Source of the DNA: Nocardiopsis dassonvillei subsp. dassonvillei DSM 43111
GTDB lineage: Bacteria > Actinomycetota > Actinomycetes > Streptosporangiales > Streptosporangiaceae
Assembly (NCBI RefSeq): GCF_000092985.1
Contig: NC_014211.1
Location: forward strand, 248,001 to 312,000
Reading direction: 5' to 3'
Length of the DNA stretch: 64,000 nt
Part shown: piece by piece, positions 1 to 7,681 of the stretch
Layout: every line of letters begins with the position of its first letter
Numbering within the stretch: position 1 is the stretch's first letter
Notes under the pieces: model-generated
Databases searched by the model: none
What the model saw: only the letters and a program-made list of their open reading frames with translations
Told to the model about the DNA's origin: nothing
Made by a program: the position numbers and the translations under genes

Positions 1-1125
1 CACACGGTCCTGCGCCGCCTGCGGCGGCTGGCCGTGCCCGAGCGGACGCTGATGTCCGACGTGGTCAACGAGCTGCGGGGCGCGTCCATGGAGCTGGCCA
101 TGGCCGCGGGCAGCAAGGGCGACCGCGCGCACGGGGTGGTCAGGCTCCTGGAACAGGCCCTCGAACACCACCAGCGCCACCCCTCCGAGACCGAGTGCCC
201 CACGTGCTCCGCGCCGCTGGGCGCCGACTGGGTGCGCCGGGCCAACGCCCAGCTGCGCGCCCTCAAGCCCCAGGCGGCCGTCGTCTCGGCCGCCTACGAG
301 CGCGCCGACGCGGCCAGGGACCAGGCCCGCTTCCTGATGTCCCCGGCGCCGGGCTGGCTGCCGCCGGAGAGCGAGCTGGGCCAGGTGTGGTCGCTGTGGG
401 AGTCCGGCGCGGACATCGAGGACCTGGCCGAGCTGGCCGAGCACATCGAGGCGGTCGGCCGCAGGCTGAGGGCGGCCGCGGTGAGCGCCCGCCGGGACGC
501 GAGCGAGCGGCTGGAGGACCCGACCGGCGGCTGGTCGGAGCTGGCCGAGCAGCTCTCGGGGTGGCTGGACGACGCCCAGGACGCCCTCACCGCGCGCGAG
601 GTCCTCAACGGGGCCGAGGCCGCGCTGAACTGGCTGTCGGAGCAGGCGAGGATCCTGCGCGAGGAGCGGCTGGGCCCGGTCGCGGCGCAGGCCGAGCAGG
701 TCTGGTACCGGTTGCGCCAGGAACGCCACATCGACCTCCAGGGCATGCGGCTGATCGGCCGGGGCGCCCGGCGCCGGGTCGAGGTGGACGTGTCGGTCGA
801 CGGCGTCGGCGACCAGACCAGCGCGCCCGGGCTCCTGAGCCAGGGCGAGTTCCAGGCGCTGGCGCTGTCCATCTGCCTGCCGCGCACCCTGGTGGAGGGC
901 AACCCCTTCGGCTTCCTGGTCCTGGACGACCCGGTCCAGGCGATGGACACCGAGACCGTGGAGGGCCTGTCCGCGGTGCTGGCGGAGGTGGGCAGGCACC
1001 GGCAGCTGATCGTGTTCACCCACGACACCCGCCTGTCCGACGCCCTGCGCCGACTGGGCCTGCCCGCCGACATCCGCACGATCAACCGGGACGCGATGTC
1101 CAACGTGTGGGTCGAGGCGGTCTGA
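1..1125 (+). CDS. SbcC/Rad50/SMC-like ATPase, C-terminal part (5' truncated by window edge)
   Basis: The reading frame is open from the first base, so the true start lies upstream; a GTG at 34 is only an internal in-frame candidate. The visible 374 residues are the C-terminal half of a long ATP-binding coiled-coil protein. A CPTC motif (about residue 65) resembles a Rad50-type zinc hook and is followed by helical, Glu/Arg/Ala-rich sequence. Near the end come an ABC-type signature region (LLSQGEFQALALS), a Walker B (FLVLDDPVQAMD) and an H-loop (IVFTHD). Such proteins process DNA ends or tether DNA. The Walker A would be in the missing N-terminal half. Exact family (SbcC, RecN or a generic AAA family) cannot be decided from this part. 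Confidence 0.8.
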   Translation, partial: HTVLRRLRRLAVPERTLMSDVVNELRGASMELAMAAGSKGDRAHGVVRLLEQALEHHQRHPSETECPTCSAPLGADWVRRANAQLRALKPQAAVVSAAYERADAARDQARFLMSPAPGWLPPESELGQVWSLWESGADIEDLAELAEHIEAVGRRLRAAAVSARRDASERLEDPTGGWSELAEQLSGWLDDAQDALTAREVLNGAEAALNWLSEQARILREERLGPVAAQAEQVWYRLRQERHIDLQGMRLIGRGARRRVEVDVSVDGVGDQTSAPGLLSQGEFQALALSICLPRTLVEGNPFGFLVLDDPVQAMDTETVEGLSAVLAEVGRHRQLIVFTHDTRLSDALRRLGLPADIRTINRDAMSNVWVEAV

Positions 1126-1138
1126 GTCACAGTCGCGG

Positions 1139-1170
1139 CGCCGAAACCGCCGTGAACAGGGGTTTCGGCG
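1139..1170 (+). terminator. hairpin terminator after the ATPase gene
   Basis: Arms CGCCGAAACC and GGTTTCGGCG are perfectly complementary (10 bp) with a 12-nt loop, 14 bp downstream of the stop codon. There is no clear T-run. Confidence 0.5.
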
Positions 1171-1197
1171 TCCGGGCGCGGTGCGGGGGCATTCGAT

Positions 1198-1228
1198 TTG
1201 GCAGACCACCCCCGGATCCCTGTATAGT
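1198..1228 (+). promoter_or_regulatory. candidate promoter of the tRNA-Thr gene
   Basis: TTGGCA at 1198-1203 and TATAGT at 1223-1228 resemble -35 and -10 elements. The 19-nt spacer is longer than ideal. It lies about 60 bp upstream of the tRNA. Confidence 0.5.
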
Positions 1229-1287
1229 CATGACCAGCGCAAGGGGGCAACACCCCCGGGGCGGACGAGAGAAAGCCCCACCAGCGC

Positions 1288-1363
1288 GCCCCTTTAGCTC
1301 AGTCGGCAGAGCGTCTCCATGGTAAGGAGAAGGTCTACGGTTCGATTCCGTAAAGGGGCTCCA
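1288..1363 (+). tRNA. tRNA-Thr (GGT)
   Basis: Complete cloverleaf: acceptor GCCCCTT pairs with AAGGGGC, anticodon stem TCTCC/GGAGA encloses loop ATGGTAA with anticodon GGT, and the T arm is TACGG-TTCGATT-CCGTA. The discriminator base is T and CCA is encoded (1361-1363). It reads ACC/ACT codons. Confidence 0.97.
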
Positions 1364-1465
1364 CCACTTGACGGGGTACGGTCCACTCAGGTGGGTGGCC
1401 GGAGGGAGCATCCGCCGGCCTGCACCGGGTCACAGCCCTGGTAGGGTTGTGGTCCCGTTGATCGG

Positions 1466-1541
1466 GGCGGGGTAGCTCAGTCGGTAGAGCAAGCGGCTCA
1501 TAATCGCTGTGTCGTCGGTTCAAGTCCGGCCCCCGCTACCA
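1466..1541 (+). tRNA. tRNA-Met (CAT), elongator type
   Basis: Acceptor GGCGGGG pairs with CCCCGCT, anticodon stem AGCGG/TCGCT holds loop CTCATAA with anticodon CAT, and the T arm is GTCGG-TTCAAGT-CCGGC. CCA is encoded. The paired first base and the lack of three G:C pairs in the anticodon stem argue for an elongator rather than an initiator tRNA. Confidence 0.95.
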
Positions 1542-1548
1542 ACCCGCT

Positions 1549-1575
1549 GACCCCTGAGCCCACATCTCAGGGGTC
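1549..1575 (+). terminator. hairpin after tRNA-Met
   Basis: GACCCCTGAG and CTCAGGGGTC form a perfect 10-bp stem with a 7-nt loop, 7 nt after the tRNA. It likely ends the tRNA transcript or protects its 3' end. Confidence 0.6.
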
Positions 1576-1620
1576 GTCGCGGGCGTTTACTACTGTTTCC
1601 AGCGAGAAAGGCACTCCGAA

Positions 1621-1785
1621 GTGGCTGCCACCGACGTGAGGCCGAAGATCACCCTGGCCTGCCAGGAGTGCAATCACCGGAACTACATCACCCGCAAGAA
1701 CCGTCGGAACACCCCCGACCGTCTCGCGATCAAGAAGTTCTGCCCGAACTGCCGCAAGCACAACGAGCACCGCGAGACCCGTTAG
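1621..1785 (+). CDS. rpmG: 50S ribosomal protein L33 (zinc-binding type)
   Basis: A 54-residue basic protein with two CxxC pairs (CQEC near residue 14, CPNC near 41), so it is the zinc-containing (C+) form of L33 of the large subunit. The GTG start at 1621 follows a GAGAAAGG Shine-Dalgarno sequence. Placement between the Thr/Met tRNA genes and the MaoC pair matches the order known in streptomycetes and mycobacteria. In actinobacteria C+ paralogs are often replaced by Zn-free copies under Zur control when zinc is scarce; no Zur box is obvious here. Confidence 0.95.
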   Translation: MAATDVRPKITLACQECNHRNYITRKNRRNTPDRLAIKKFCPNCRKHNEHRETR

Positions 1786-1859
1786 GTCCCGCGCGAGCGC
1801 CCCTGTCGAGCGCGATCGTCTCCGCCGCGACGTCGCAGAGGCAGTTCTCGAAGGCTTCC

Positions 1860-1888
1860 AGCCCGGTGAGCGATCCGCTCACCGGGCT
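1860..1888 (+). terminator. terminator of rpmG
   Basis: Stem AGCCCGGTGAGC/GCTCACCGGGCT (12 bp, perfect) with loop GATCC. It separates rpmG from the dehydratase genes. Confidence 0.65.
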
Positions 1889-1931
1889 GTTCGCGTGTCC
1901 GGGCCCCTTCACGACAGGAGCAGGAGAGAGC

Positions 1932-2381
1932 GTGGCGATCAACCCTGACTACCTCGGCCGGGAGTACCCCGCGCCGGAGGCCTACGAGGTCACCCGGGGC
2001 AAGATCCGGGAGTTCGCCGAGGCGGTCAACGACCCCAACCCGGTCTACACCGACCAGGCCTCGGCCCGGGCGGCCGGACACCCCGACGTGGTCGCCCCGC
2101 CCACCTTCCCGGTCATCCTGGGGATGGCGGGCTCGGCCCAGGCCATCGCCGACCCCGACCTCGGCCTGGACTTCTCCCGGGTCGTGCACGGCGACCAGAG
2201 CTTCCGCTACAGCCGTCCGCTGCACGCCGGGGACGTCCTCAGCAGCGTCACCCGCATCACGGCCATCCGGGCCCTGGGCGGCAACGAGCTGATCACCCTG
2301 GAGACCGCGGCACACGACGCCGACGGCGAGCACGTGGTCACCGCCACGATGATGCTGGTCGCGCGAGGAGGAGAGGCATGA
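1932..2381 (+). CDS. MaoC-like/FAS1-like dehydratase, HadA-type (non-catalytic) subunit
   Basis: 149 residues with a hot-dog fold typical of the MaoC N-terminal/FAS1-like dehydratase family. The GTG start at 1932 follows an excellent Shine-Dalgarno (AGGAGCAGGAGAG). Where catalytic relatives have GDxNPxH, this protein has VNDPNPVY, so the histidine is replaced by Tyr; it is probably the substrate-binding partner, as HadA is for HadB in mycobacteria. It overlaps the next gene by 4 bp (ATGA), suggesting coupled translation of a heterodimer. The mycobacterial complex dehydrates 3-hydroxyacyl-ACP in FAS-II; the substrate here is not known. Confidence 0.88.
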   Translation: MAINPDYLGREYPAPEAYEVTRGKIREFAEAVNDPNPVYTDQASARAAGHPDVVAPPTFPVILGMAGSAQAIADPDLGLDFSRVVHGDQSFRYSRPLHAGDVLSSVTRITAIRALGGNELITLETAAHDADGEHVVTATMMLVARGGEA

Positions 2382-2806
2382 GCAGGCTGCGCCACGCCGA
2401 CGTCGAGGTCGGCACCGAGCTGCCCGAGCGCACCTTCCCGGTCCGCCGCCTGGACCTGGTCCGCTACGCGGGCGCCTCGGGCGACTTCAACCCGATCCAC
2501 TGGAACGAGCGCTTCGCCAAGTCGGTCGGACTGCCCGACGTCATCGCGCACGGCATGTTCACCATGGCCGAGGCCGCGCGGGTGATCACCGACTGGGCGG
2601 GCGACCCCGGCTGCGTCGTCGACTACTCGGTGCGCTTCTCCGCGCCCGTGGTGGTCCCCGACGACGACGAGGGCGCCGAGATCACCGTCGGCGGCAAGGT
2701 CAAGACCAAGAACGACGACGGCACCGTCACGGTGCTGCTGACCGCGCGGTCGGGCGGCGCCAAGGTCCTGGTGCAGTCCAAGGCCACCGTGCGCCTGGCG
2801 AGGTAG
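2378..2806 (+). CDS. MaoC family dehydratase, HadB-type catalytic subunit
   Basis: 142 residues, single hot-dog domain. The hydratase-2 motif is intact (ASGDFNPIHW), with Asp36 and His41 as the expected catalytic pair. It overlaps the upstream partner by 4 bp, and murB starts 3 nt after its stop, so all three are likely cotranscribed. The family carries out (R)-specific hydration/dehydration of enoyl or 3-hydroxyacyl thioesters. The location upstream of the tRNA-Trp/secE/nusG block matches the hadABC locus of mycobacteria, but a mycolate role should not be assumed here. Confidence 0.9.
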   Translation: MSRLRHADVEVGTELPERTFPVRRLDLVRYAGASGDFNPIHWNERFAKSVGLPDVIAHGMFTMAEAARVITDWAGDPGCVVDYSVRFSAPVVVPDDDEGAEITVGGKVKTKNDDGTVTVLLTARSGGAKVLVQSKATVRLAR

Positions 2807-2808
2807 AC

Positions 2809-3873
2809 GTGACCGCACTCTCCGAGTACACCACCCTGCGTCTGGGCGGCCCGGCGCGGACCTTCCTGGTCGCGGGCACCACCGACGAACTGGTCGCCGC
2901 CGTGACCCGGGCCGACGCCGCCGGCGAGCCCGTCCTCGTCCTGGGCGGCGGCAGCAACCTCGTGGTCTCCGACGACGGGTTCCCCGGAACGGTGGTCCTC
3001 GTGGACTCCAAGGGCGTCTCCTTCGAGGAGGCGGGCACCGACGACGAGGGCGAACCGGTCGTGCTGCTGCGCGCCGACGCGGGCGTGGAGTGGGACCCGC
3101 TGGTGGAGCGCGTCGTGGCCGAGGGCCTCAGCGGGCTGGAGTTCCTGTCGGGCATCCCCGGCCGGGTCGGCTCCACGCCCATCCAGAACGTGGGCGCCTA
3201 CGGCCAGGACGTCAGCCAGACCATCCGCGAGGTGCTCGTCCACGACCGGCGCACCGGCGAGCGGCGCCGGATGACCAACGCCGAGTGCGGCTTCAGCTAC
3301 CGCGACAGCGTCTTCAAGGGCGACGACCGCCACGTGGTGTGCGAGGTGGTCTTCGCGCTGCGCCGCTCCAAGCTCAGCCGTCCGGTCGCCTACGCCGAGG
3401 TGGCCCGCACCTTGGGGGCCGAGGCGGGCACCCGGGTGCCGCTGGAGCGGGCGCGCGAGACCGTCCTGGGGCTGCGCAGGGGCAAGGGCATGGTCCTGGA
3501 CCCCGCCGACCCCGACACCCGCAGCGCCGGGTCGTTCTTCACCAACCCGGTGGTCACCGCCGAGGAGTTCGCGGCCGTGCGCGAACGGGCGGCCGCCCGC
3601 CTGGGCGCCGACGTACAGGTGCCCGGCCACCCCGACGCACGGGGGAACGTCAAGCTCTCCGCGGCCTGGCTGATCGACCGCGCCGGGTTCACCAAGGGGT
3701 ACGGCGACGGCCCCGCGCGCATCTCCGGCAAGCACAGCCTGGCCCTGACCAACCCCGGCGGCGCCACCACGAAGGACCTGCTGGAGCTGGCCCGCGAGGT
3801 GCGGGCGGGAGTGGAGGAGGCCTTCGGGGTCCGCCTGGTCAACGAGCCGGTGATGGTCGGCGTCTCCCTCTGA
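2809..3873 (+). CDS. murB: UDP-N-acetylmuramate dehydrogenase (MurB)
   Basis: 354 residues. FAD-dependent reduction of UDP-GlcNAc-enolpyruvate to UDP-MurNAc, the second committed cytoplasmic step of peptidoglycan synthesis. FAD-binding signatures LGGGSNLVVSDDG and SGIPGRVGSTPIQNVGAYG are present. The type I marker YRDS, the catalytic Ser in SAGSFFTNPV and the C-terminal Glu in NEPVMVG are all there. The GTG start at 2809 is 3 nt after the dehydratase stop. A strong terminator at 3899-3940 closes the operon. Confidence 0.96.
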   Translation: MTALSEYTTLRLGGPARTFLVAGTTDELVAAVTRADAAGEPVLVLGGGSNLVVSDDGFPGTVVLVDSKGVSFEEAGTDDEGEPVVLLRADAGVEWDPLVERVVAEGLSGLEFLSGIPGRVGSTPIQNVGAYGQDVSQTIREVLVHDRRTGERRRMTNAECGFSYRDSVFKGDDRHVVCEVVFALRRSKLSRPVAYAEVARTLGAEAGTRVPLERARETVLGLRRGKGMVLDPADPDTRSAGSFFTNPVVTAEEFAAVRERAAARLGADVQVPGHPDARGNVKLSAAWLIDRAGFTKGYGDGPARISGKHSLALTNPGGATTKDLLELAREVRAGVEEAFGVRLVNEPVMVGVSL

Positions 3874-3898
3874 ACCGGTGCCCCGCGCCCCGGCCCCA

Positions 3899-3940
3899 GC
3901 CGCGCCCAATTTCGAAGTTGGGCGCGGCAAACTTGTTTTT
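3899..3940 (+). terminator. strong rho-independent terminator after murB
   Basis: 13-bp stem (3899-3911 with 3916-3928, one G-U pair) capped by TCGA, followed by AAACTTGTTTTT. One of the few hairpins here with a real T-run. Confidence 0.85.
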
Positions 3941-3978
3941 CAGGGCAGGCTGATAAATCAATTCAGTAAAGCCATGAA

Positions 3979-4006
3979 TTGCATTCCCCTTCTGTTCTGC
4001 CATAAA
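3979..4006 (+). promoter_or_regulatory. candidate promoter upstream of the Mn riboswitch
   Basis: TTGCAT at 3979-3984 and CATAAA at 4001-4006 with a 16-nt spacer, inside an AT-rich island, just before the riboswitch aptamer. A 7-bp inverted repeat (CAATTCA 3959-3965, TGAATTG 3975-3981) overlaps the -35 box. Confidence 0.45.
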
Positions 4007-4015
4007 GTCGGAGGC

Positions 4016-4147
4016 GTCGAAGGGGAGTAGTCCCCAATGCGTGCGATCGACACACTGGCCGCCCCGCGGCCCGGTCGTACGAGCCCGGCCAGGCCAGACG
4101 CGCCGAGCCAGGAGCGGACGAGACCTTTGACCCGGAAAAGACCGGGT
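4016..4147 (+). promoter_or_regulatory. yybP-ykoY (Mn2+) riboswitch
   Basis: The hallmark segments are present. The 5' strand reads AAGGGGAGTAG (4020-4030) and the 3' strand reads ACGAGACCTTTGAC (4118-4131). P1 forms between 4016-4023 (GTCGAAGG) and 4124-4131 (CCTTTGAC), 8 bp with one G-U. A hairpin ACCCGG-aaaaga-CCGGGT (4130-4147) reuses the last two P1 bases, so it can compete with P1 and may act as the expression platform. A CCTTC stretch near 4163 could also pair with the GGAAGG Shine-Dalgarno. The downstream gene is a GDT1-type Mn exporter, the classic regulon member. Switching to ON with Mn2+ is inferred from the family. Confidence 0.85.
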
Positions 4148-4200
4148 TGAAGTGGTGTCCGCCTCCTTCTGCCCAGACAGCATCGGACGGAAGGGGAAAC

Positions 4201-4794
4201 ATGACGGGGTTCGCCGCCGGGCTGGCATTCAGCGCCTTCGCCATCTTCATCGCCGAAATGGGCGACAAGACCCAACTCGTGGCCATGTCCCTGGCCACCC
4301 GCTACCGGGCCCTCACGGTCATCCTCGGCATCACCGCCGCCACCGCCGTCGTGCACGCGGGCAGCGTCCTGCTGGCCGAGGTCCTGGGCGCCGCGCTCCC
4401 CACCGACTGGCTCACCCTCGCCGCCGGTGTCGCGTTCCTGTTCTTCGGCGCGTGGACCCTGCGCGGCGACGAGATGAGCGACAAGGACGAGGCCCGCGCG
4501 GCCTCCCGGCGCATCCGCTCCGCGTTCGCGACCGTCTTCGTCGTCTTCCTCGTCGCCGAACTCGGCGACAAGACCATGCTCGCCACGATCACCGTCGGCA
4601 CCCAGCACCACTGGCTGCCCGTGTGGATCGGCTCCACCGTGGGCATGGTCGCGGCTGACGCCATCGCCATCGCGCTGGGCGCCGTGCTCGGCAAGAAGCT
4701 GCCCGAGCGCGCCATCCAGATCGGCGCGGCCACCCTGTTCTTCGTCGCGGGCGTCGCCATGCTGGGCCAGGGAGCCTGGATGCTCCTCGCCTGA
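4201..4794 (+). CDS. TMEM165/GDT1 family (UPF0016) manganese exporter
   Basis: 197 residues, mostly hydrophobic, with two homologous halves each carrying the family motif: EMGDKTQ at residues 19-25 and ELGDKTM at 120-126. About six membrane segments are separated by a charged central loop (residues 88-106). The family exports Mn2+ (and/or Ca2+) from the cytoplasm. The ATG at 4201 follows GGAAGGGGAAAC; an upstream in-frame start at 4147 falls within the riboswitch and is rejected. Control by the Mn2+ riboswitch at 4016-4147 fits a manganese efflux role. The stop codon lies in the first unit of a 7-bp tandem repeat. Confidence 0.92.
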   Translation: MTGFAAGLAFSAFAIFIAEMGDKTQLVAMSLATRYRALTVILGITAATAVVHAGSVLLAEVLGAALPTDWLTLAAGVAFLFFGAWTLRGDEMSDKDEARAASRRIRSAFATVFVVFLVAELGDKTMLATITVGTQHHWLPVWIGSTVGMVAADAIAIALGAVLGKKLPERAIQIGAATLFFVAGVAMLGQGAWMLLA

Positions 4795-4832
4795 GCCCTG
4801 AGCCCTGAGCCCTGAGCCCTGAGCCCTGAGCC
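4792..4832. repeat. 7-bp tandem repeat (TGAGCCC), about 6 copies
   Basis: Five perfect TGAGCCC units plus a partial sixth, starting with the TGA stop of the exporter gene. As 7 is not a multiple of 3, the array puts TGA stops in all three forward frames. Confidence 0.95.
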
Positions 4833-4895
4833 GGATGGGGCTGGCGGCTCCGGCGGGGCCGGGACCGCGCCCCGGACGGCCGGAGCCGGGGCGGC

Positions 4896-5945
4896 TCAGT
4901 CCCCGACGGGCTCCGGGTCGGCGGCCAGCCACGCGTCCACCCCGGCCAGCAGCTCCTTGCGCAGCGACTCCGGCGCGCCCGAGCCGCGGACCGACATCCG
5001 CGCCAGCTCGGCCAGCTCCGGGTCGGAGAACCCGAGCACCTCGCGGGCGATCCGGTACTGCTCCACCAGGCGCGGTCCGAACAGCAGCGGGTCGTCGGTG
5101 CCCAGAGCGACCGGAACCCCGGCGTCGAAGAGCGTGCGCAGCGGCAGCTGCCCCAGGTCGTCGTACACCCCCAGGCCCACGTTGGAGGTCGGGCAGACCT
5201 CCAGGGTCACCCCGCGTTCGGCGATCCGCTCCACCAGCCGCGGGTCCTCCACGGCCCGCACACCGTGCCCGATCCGGTCGGCGTCCAGCACGTCCAGGCA
5301 CTCGCGCACGCTGCGGGGTCCCTGGAGCTCGCCGCCGTGCGGAGCGGAGAGCAGCCCGGCCCGCCGCGCGATCCGGAACGCCCCCTCGAACTCCAGGGCG
5401 CGGCCACGCCGCTCGTCGTTGTTCAGGCCGAACGACACCACGCCCCTGCCCGCATACTGGCGGGCCAGGCGGGCCAGCACCTTGGCGTCCAGCGGGTGCC
5501 TGGTGCGGTTGGCCGCCACCATCAGGCCGACGTGCACGCCGGTCTCGCGCTCGGCGGCGCGGGCCGCGTCCAGGAACAGCTCCAGGGTGGCGGTGAGCCC
5601 GTCGAAGAGCGACGCGTAACCGCTCGGGTCCACCTGGATCTCCAGCCAGCCGGACCCGGCCGCGCGCTCGTCCTCGGCCGCCTCGCGCAGCAGCCGGTAC
5701 ACGTCCTCGGGTCTGCGCAGCACCGACCGGGCGATGTCGTACAGGCGCTGGAAGCGGAACCAGCCGCGCTCGTCCGTGGCGCGGAGCCTGGGCGGCCACT
5801 CCTCGACCAGGGCCTGGGGGAGGTGGATGCCGTGCTCGGCGGCCAGCTCCACCAGGGTGGGATGGCGCATCGATCCGGTGAAGTGCAGGTGCAGGTGTGC
5901 TTTGGGCAGCCGGTCCAACCGGCGGGCGCTGGTCGGTGTCTCCAT
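4896..5945 (-). CDS. add: adenosine deaminase
   Basis: 349 residues, TIM-barrel amidohydrolase. The zinc motif KAHLHLHF lies at residues 15-22 and the metal/catalytic motif appears as PHGGE (usual HAGE). RIGHGVRA, CPTSN and the zinc-ligand Asp in LGTDDP complete the ADA pattern. It hydrolyses adenosine/deoxyadenosine to inosine in purine salvage, though some relatives act on adenine or other aminated purines, so substrate is inferred. The ATG at 5945 begins METPTSARRL. Encoded on the minus strand with the aminotransferase upstream (132 bp apart). Confidence 0.9.
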   Translation of the reverse strand: METPTSARRLDRLPKAHLHLHFTGSMRHPTLVELAAEHGIHLPQALVEEWPPRLRATDERGWFRFQRLYDIARSVLRRPEDVYRLLREAAEDERAAGSGWLEIQVDPSGYASLFDGLTATLELFLDAARAAERETGVHVGLMVAANRTRHPLDAKVLARLARQYAGRGVVSFGLNNDERRGRALEFEGAFRIARRAGLLSAPHGGELQGPRSVRECLDVLDADRIGHGVRAVEDPRLVERIAERGVTLEVCPTSNVGLGVYDDLGQLPLRTLFDAGVPVALGTDDPLLFGPRLVEQYRIAREVLGFSDPELAELARMSVRGSGAPESLRKELLAGVDAWLAADPEPVGD

Positions 5946-6077
5946 GACGTAAGCCTGCCGTATGCGGGACGCCTCCGGTGCCAGTACGCCCCACCCGGCC
6001 GCGCGGGGACCGGTCCCCGTACACGCGGACGCGCCCCGGGGAACCCGTCCCCGGGGCGCGTCCGACGGCCGTGCGGC

Positions 6078-7286
6078 CTACTTGGCCTCGGCCAGCAGCT
6101 TCTGGATGCGGCTCACGCCCTCGGCGAGGTCCTCGTCGCTGAGCGCGTAGGACAGGCGCAGGTAGCCGGGGGTGCCGAAGGCCTCACCGGGCACCACGGC
6201 GACCTCGGCCTGCTCCAGGATGAGCTCGGCCAGCTCGGTGGAGGTCTGCGGCGTCCTGCCCCGGATCTCCTTGCCCAGCACGCCCTTGACCGAGGGGTAG
6301 GCGTAGAACGCGCCCTGCGGCTCGGGGCAGACCACGCCGTCGATCTCGTTGAGCATGCGCACGATCGTCTTGCGGCGGCGGTCGAAGGCCTCGCGCATCG
6401 TCGCCACGGCGTCCAGGTCGCCGGAGACCGCGGCCAGGGCGGCGGCCTGCGAGACGTTGGCGACGTTGGAGGTGGCGTGCGACTGGAGGTTGCCCGCGGC
6501 CTTGACCACGTCCTTGGGGCCGATGATCCACCCCACGCGCCAGCCGGTCATGGCGTAGGTCTTGGCCACGCCGTTGACGATGACGGTGCGGTCGGCGATC
6601 TCGGGCACCTCGACGGGCAGCGAGGAGAACTCGGCGTCCCCGTAGACCAGGTGCTCGTAGATCTCGTCGGACAGCACCCACAGGCCGTGCTCGTTCGCCC
6701 AGCGGCCGATCTCGCGGACCTGCTCGCGCGGGTACACGGCGCCGGTCGGGTTGGACGGGGAGACGAACACCAGGACCTTGGTGCGCTCGCTGCGCGCCGC
6801 CTCCAGCTGCTCCACACTGGCCAGGTAGCCGGTGCTCTCGTCGGTGACGACGAAGACCGGGACGCCGCCCGCGAGCTTGATCGACTCGGGGTAGGTGGTC
6901 CAGTACGGGGCGATGACGATGACCTCGTCGCCCGGGTCCAGCATGGCGGCGAAGGCCTCGTAGATGGCCTGCTTGCCGCCGTTGGTCACCAGGACCTGGG
7001 CGGGGTCGACCTCGTAGCCGGAGTCGCGCAGGGTCTTCTCGGCGATGGCCTTCTTGAGCTCGGGCAGGCCGCCGGCGGGCGTGTAGCGGTGGAACCGGGG
7101 CTCACGGGCGGCCTCGACGGCGGCCTCGACGATGTAGTCGGGGGTCGGGAAGTCGGGCTCTCCCGCGCCGAAGCCGATGACGGCACGGCCCTCCGCCTTC
7201 ATCGCCTTGGCCTTGGCGTCCACAGCCAGGGTGGCGGACTCGGAGATCGCGCTGATACGTGCAGAGAGACGGGGTCGATCAGTCAT
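6078..7286 (-). CDS. aspC: class I PLP-dependent aminotransferase (aspartate aminotransferase type)
   Basis: 402 residues. Fold-type I signatures: PSNPTG (Asn179), LSDEIYEHLVY (Asp207, Tyr210) and the PLP lysine Lys242 in NGVAKTYAMTGWRVG, the pattern of subgroup Ibeta/gamma aspartate/prephenate aminotransferases. It transfers amino groups between aspartate (or related donors) and 2-oxo acids. The ATG at 7286 (MTDRPRLSARI) matches the usual N-terminus; the frame stays open further upstream but the extension is Pro/Arg-rich and unlike the family. Next to tRNA-Trp and secE, the same place as in streptomycetes. Exact substrate is uncertain. Confidence 0.9.
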   Translation of the reverse strand: MTDRPRLSARISAISESATLAVDAKAKAMKAEGRAVIGFGAGEPDFPTPDYIVEAAVEAAREPRFHRYTPAGGLPELKKAIAEKTLRDSGYEVDPAQVLVTNGGKQAIYEAFAAMLDPGDEVIVIAPYWTTYPESIKLAGGVPVFVVTDESTGYLASVEQLEAARSERTKVLVFVSPSNPTGAVYPREQVREIGRWANEHGLWVLSDEIYEHLVYGDAEFSSLPVEVPEIADRTVIVNGVAKTYAMTGWRVGWIIGPKDVVKAAGNLQSHATSNVANVSQAAALAAVSGDLDAVATMREAFDRRRKTIVRMLNEIDGVVCPEPQGAFYAYPSVKGVLGKEIRGRTPQTSTELAELILEQAEVAVVPGEAFGTPGYLRLSYALSDEDLAEGVSRIQKLLAEAK

Positions 7287-7508
7287 GCGTCCCATGTTGT
7301 CATGCGCCCCTGGTCCGGGCGCGGGCGGGAAGGAGGGCGCAACCGGACGAAGGGGTCGTTCACCCTCCTCGGAGGGACGAACGGTTTGGTCACGGCGCCC
7401 CGAGCGCATACACTCTTTCGGGTCGGCCGGTCGTGGCCCAGGTGTTACCTGGCGCACGGTGTGCGCAGCGCACCGGAACCGGCTATGGTGGGATCGCAGT
7501 TTCCGCTA

Positions 7509-7581
7509 AGGGCAGTGGCTCAATTGGCAGAGCACCGGTCTCCAAAACCGGCGGTTGGGGGTTCGAGTCCCTCCTGCCCTG
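7509..7581 (+). tRNA. tRNA-Trp (CCA)
   Basis: Acceptor AGGGCAG/CTGCCCT, anticodon stem CCGGT/ACCGG with loop CTCCAAA (anticodon CCA), T loop TTCGAGT, discriminator G. The 3' CCA is not encoded (CAC follows). Position just before secE is the conserved actinobacterial arrangement. A TATGGT at 7483-7488 could be its -10 element. Confidence 0.97.
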
Positions 7582-7681
7582 CACCTTCGCGCGTGCGGTG
7601 CGGCGCCCCGGCGGGCGCCGCACCGCACGGGCACCGAAACTACGGGGAACAAGTAGCAGCCCGCGACCCTAAGGACCCCAG

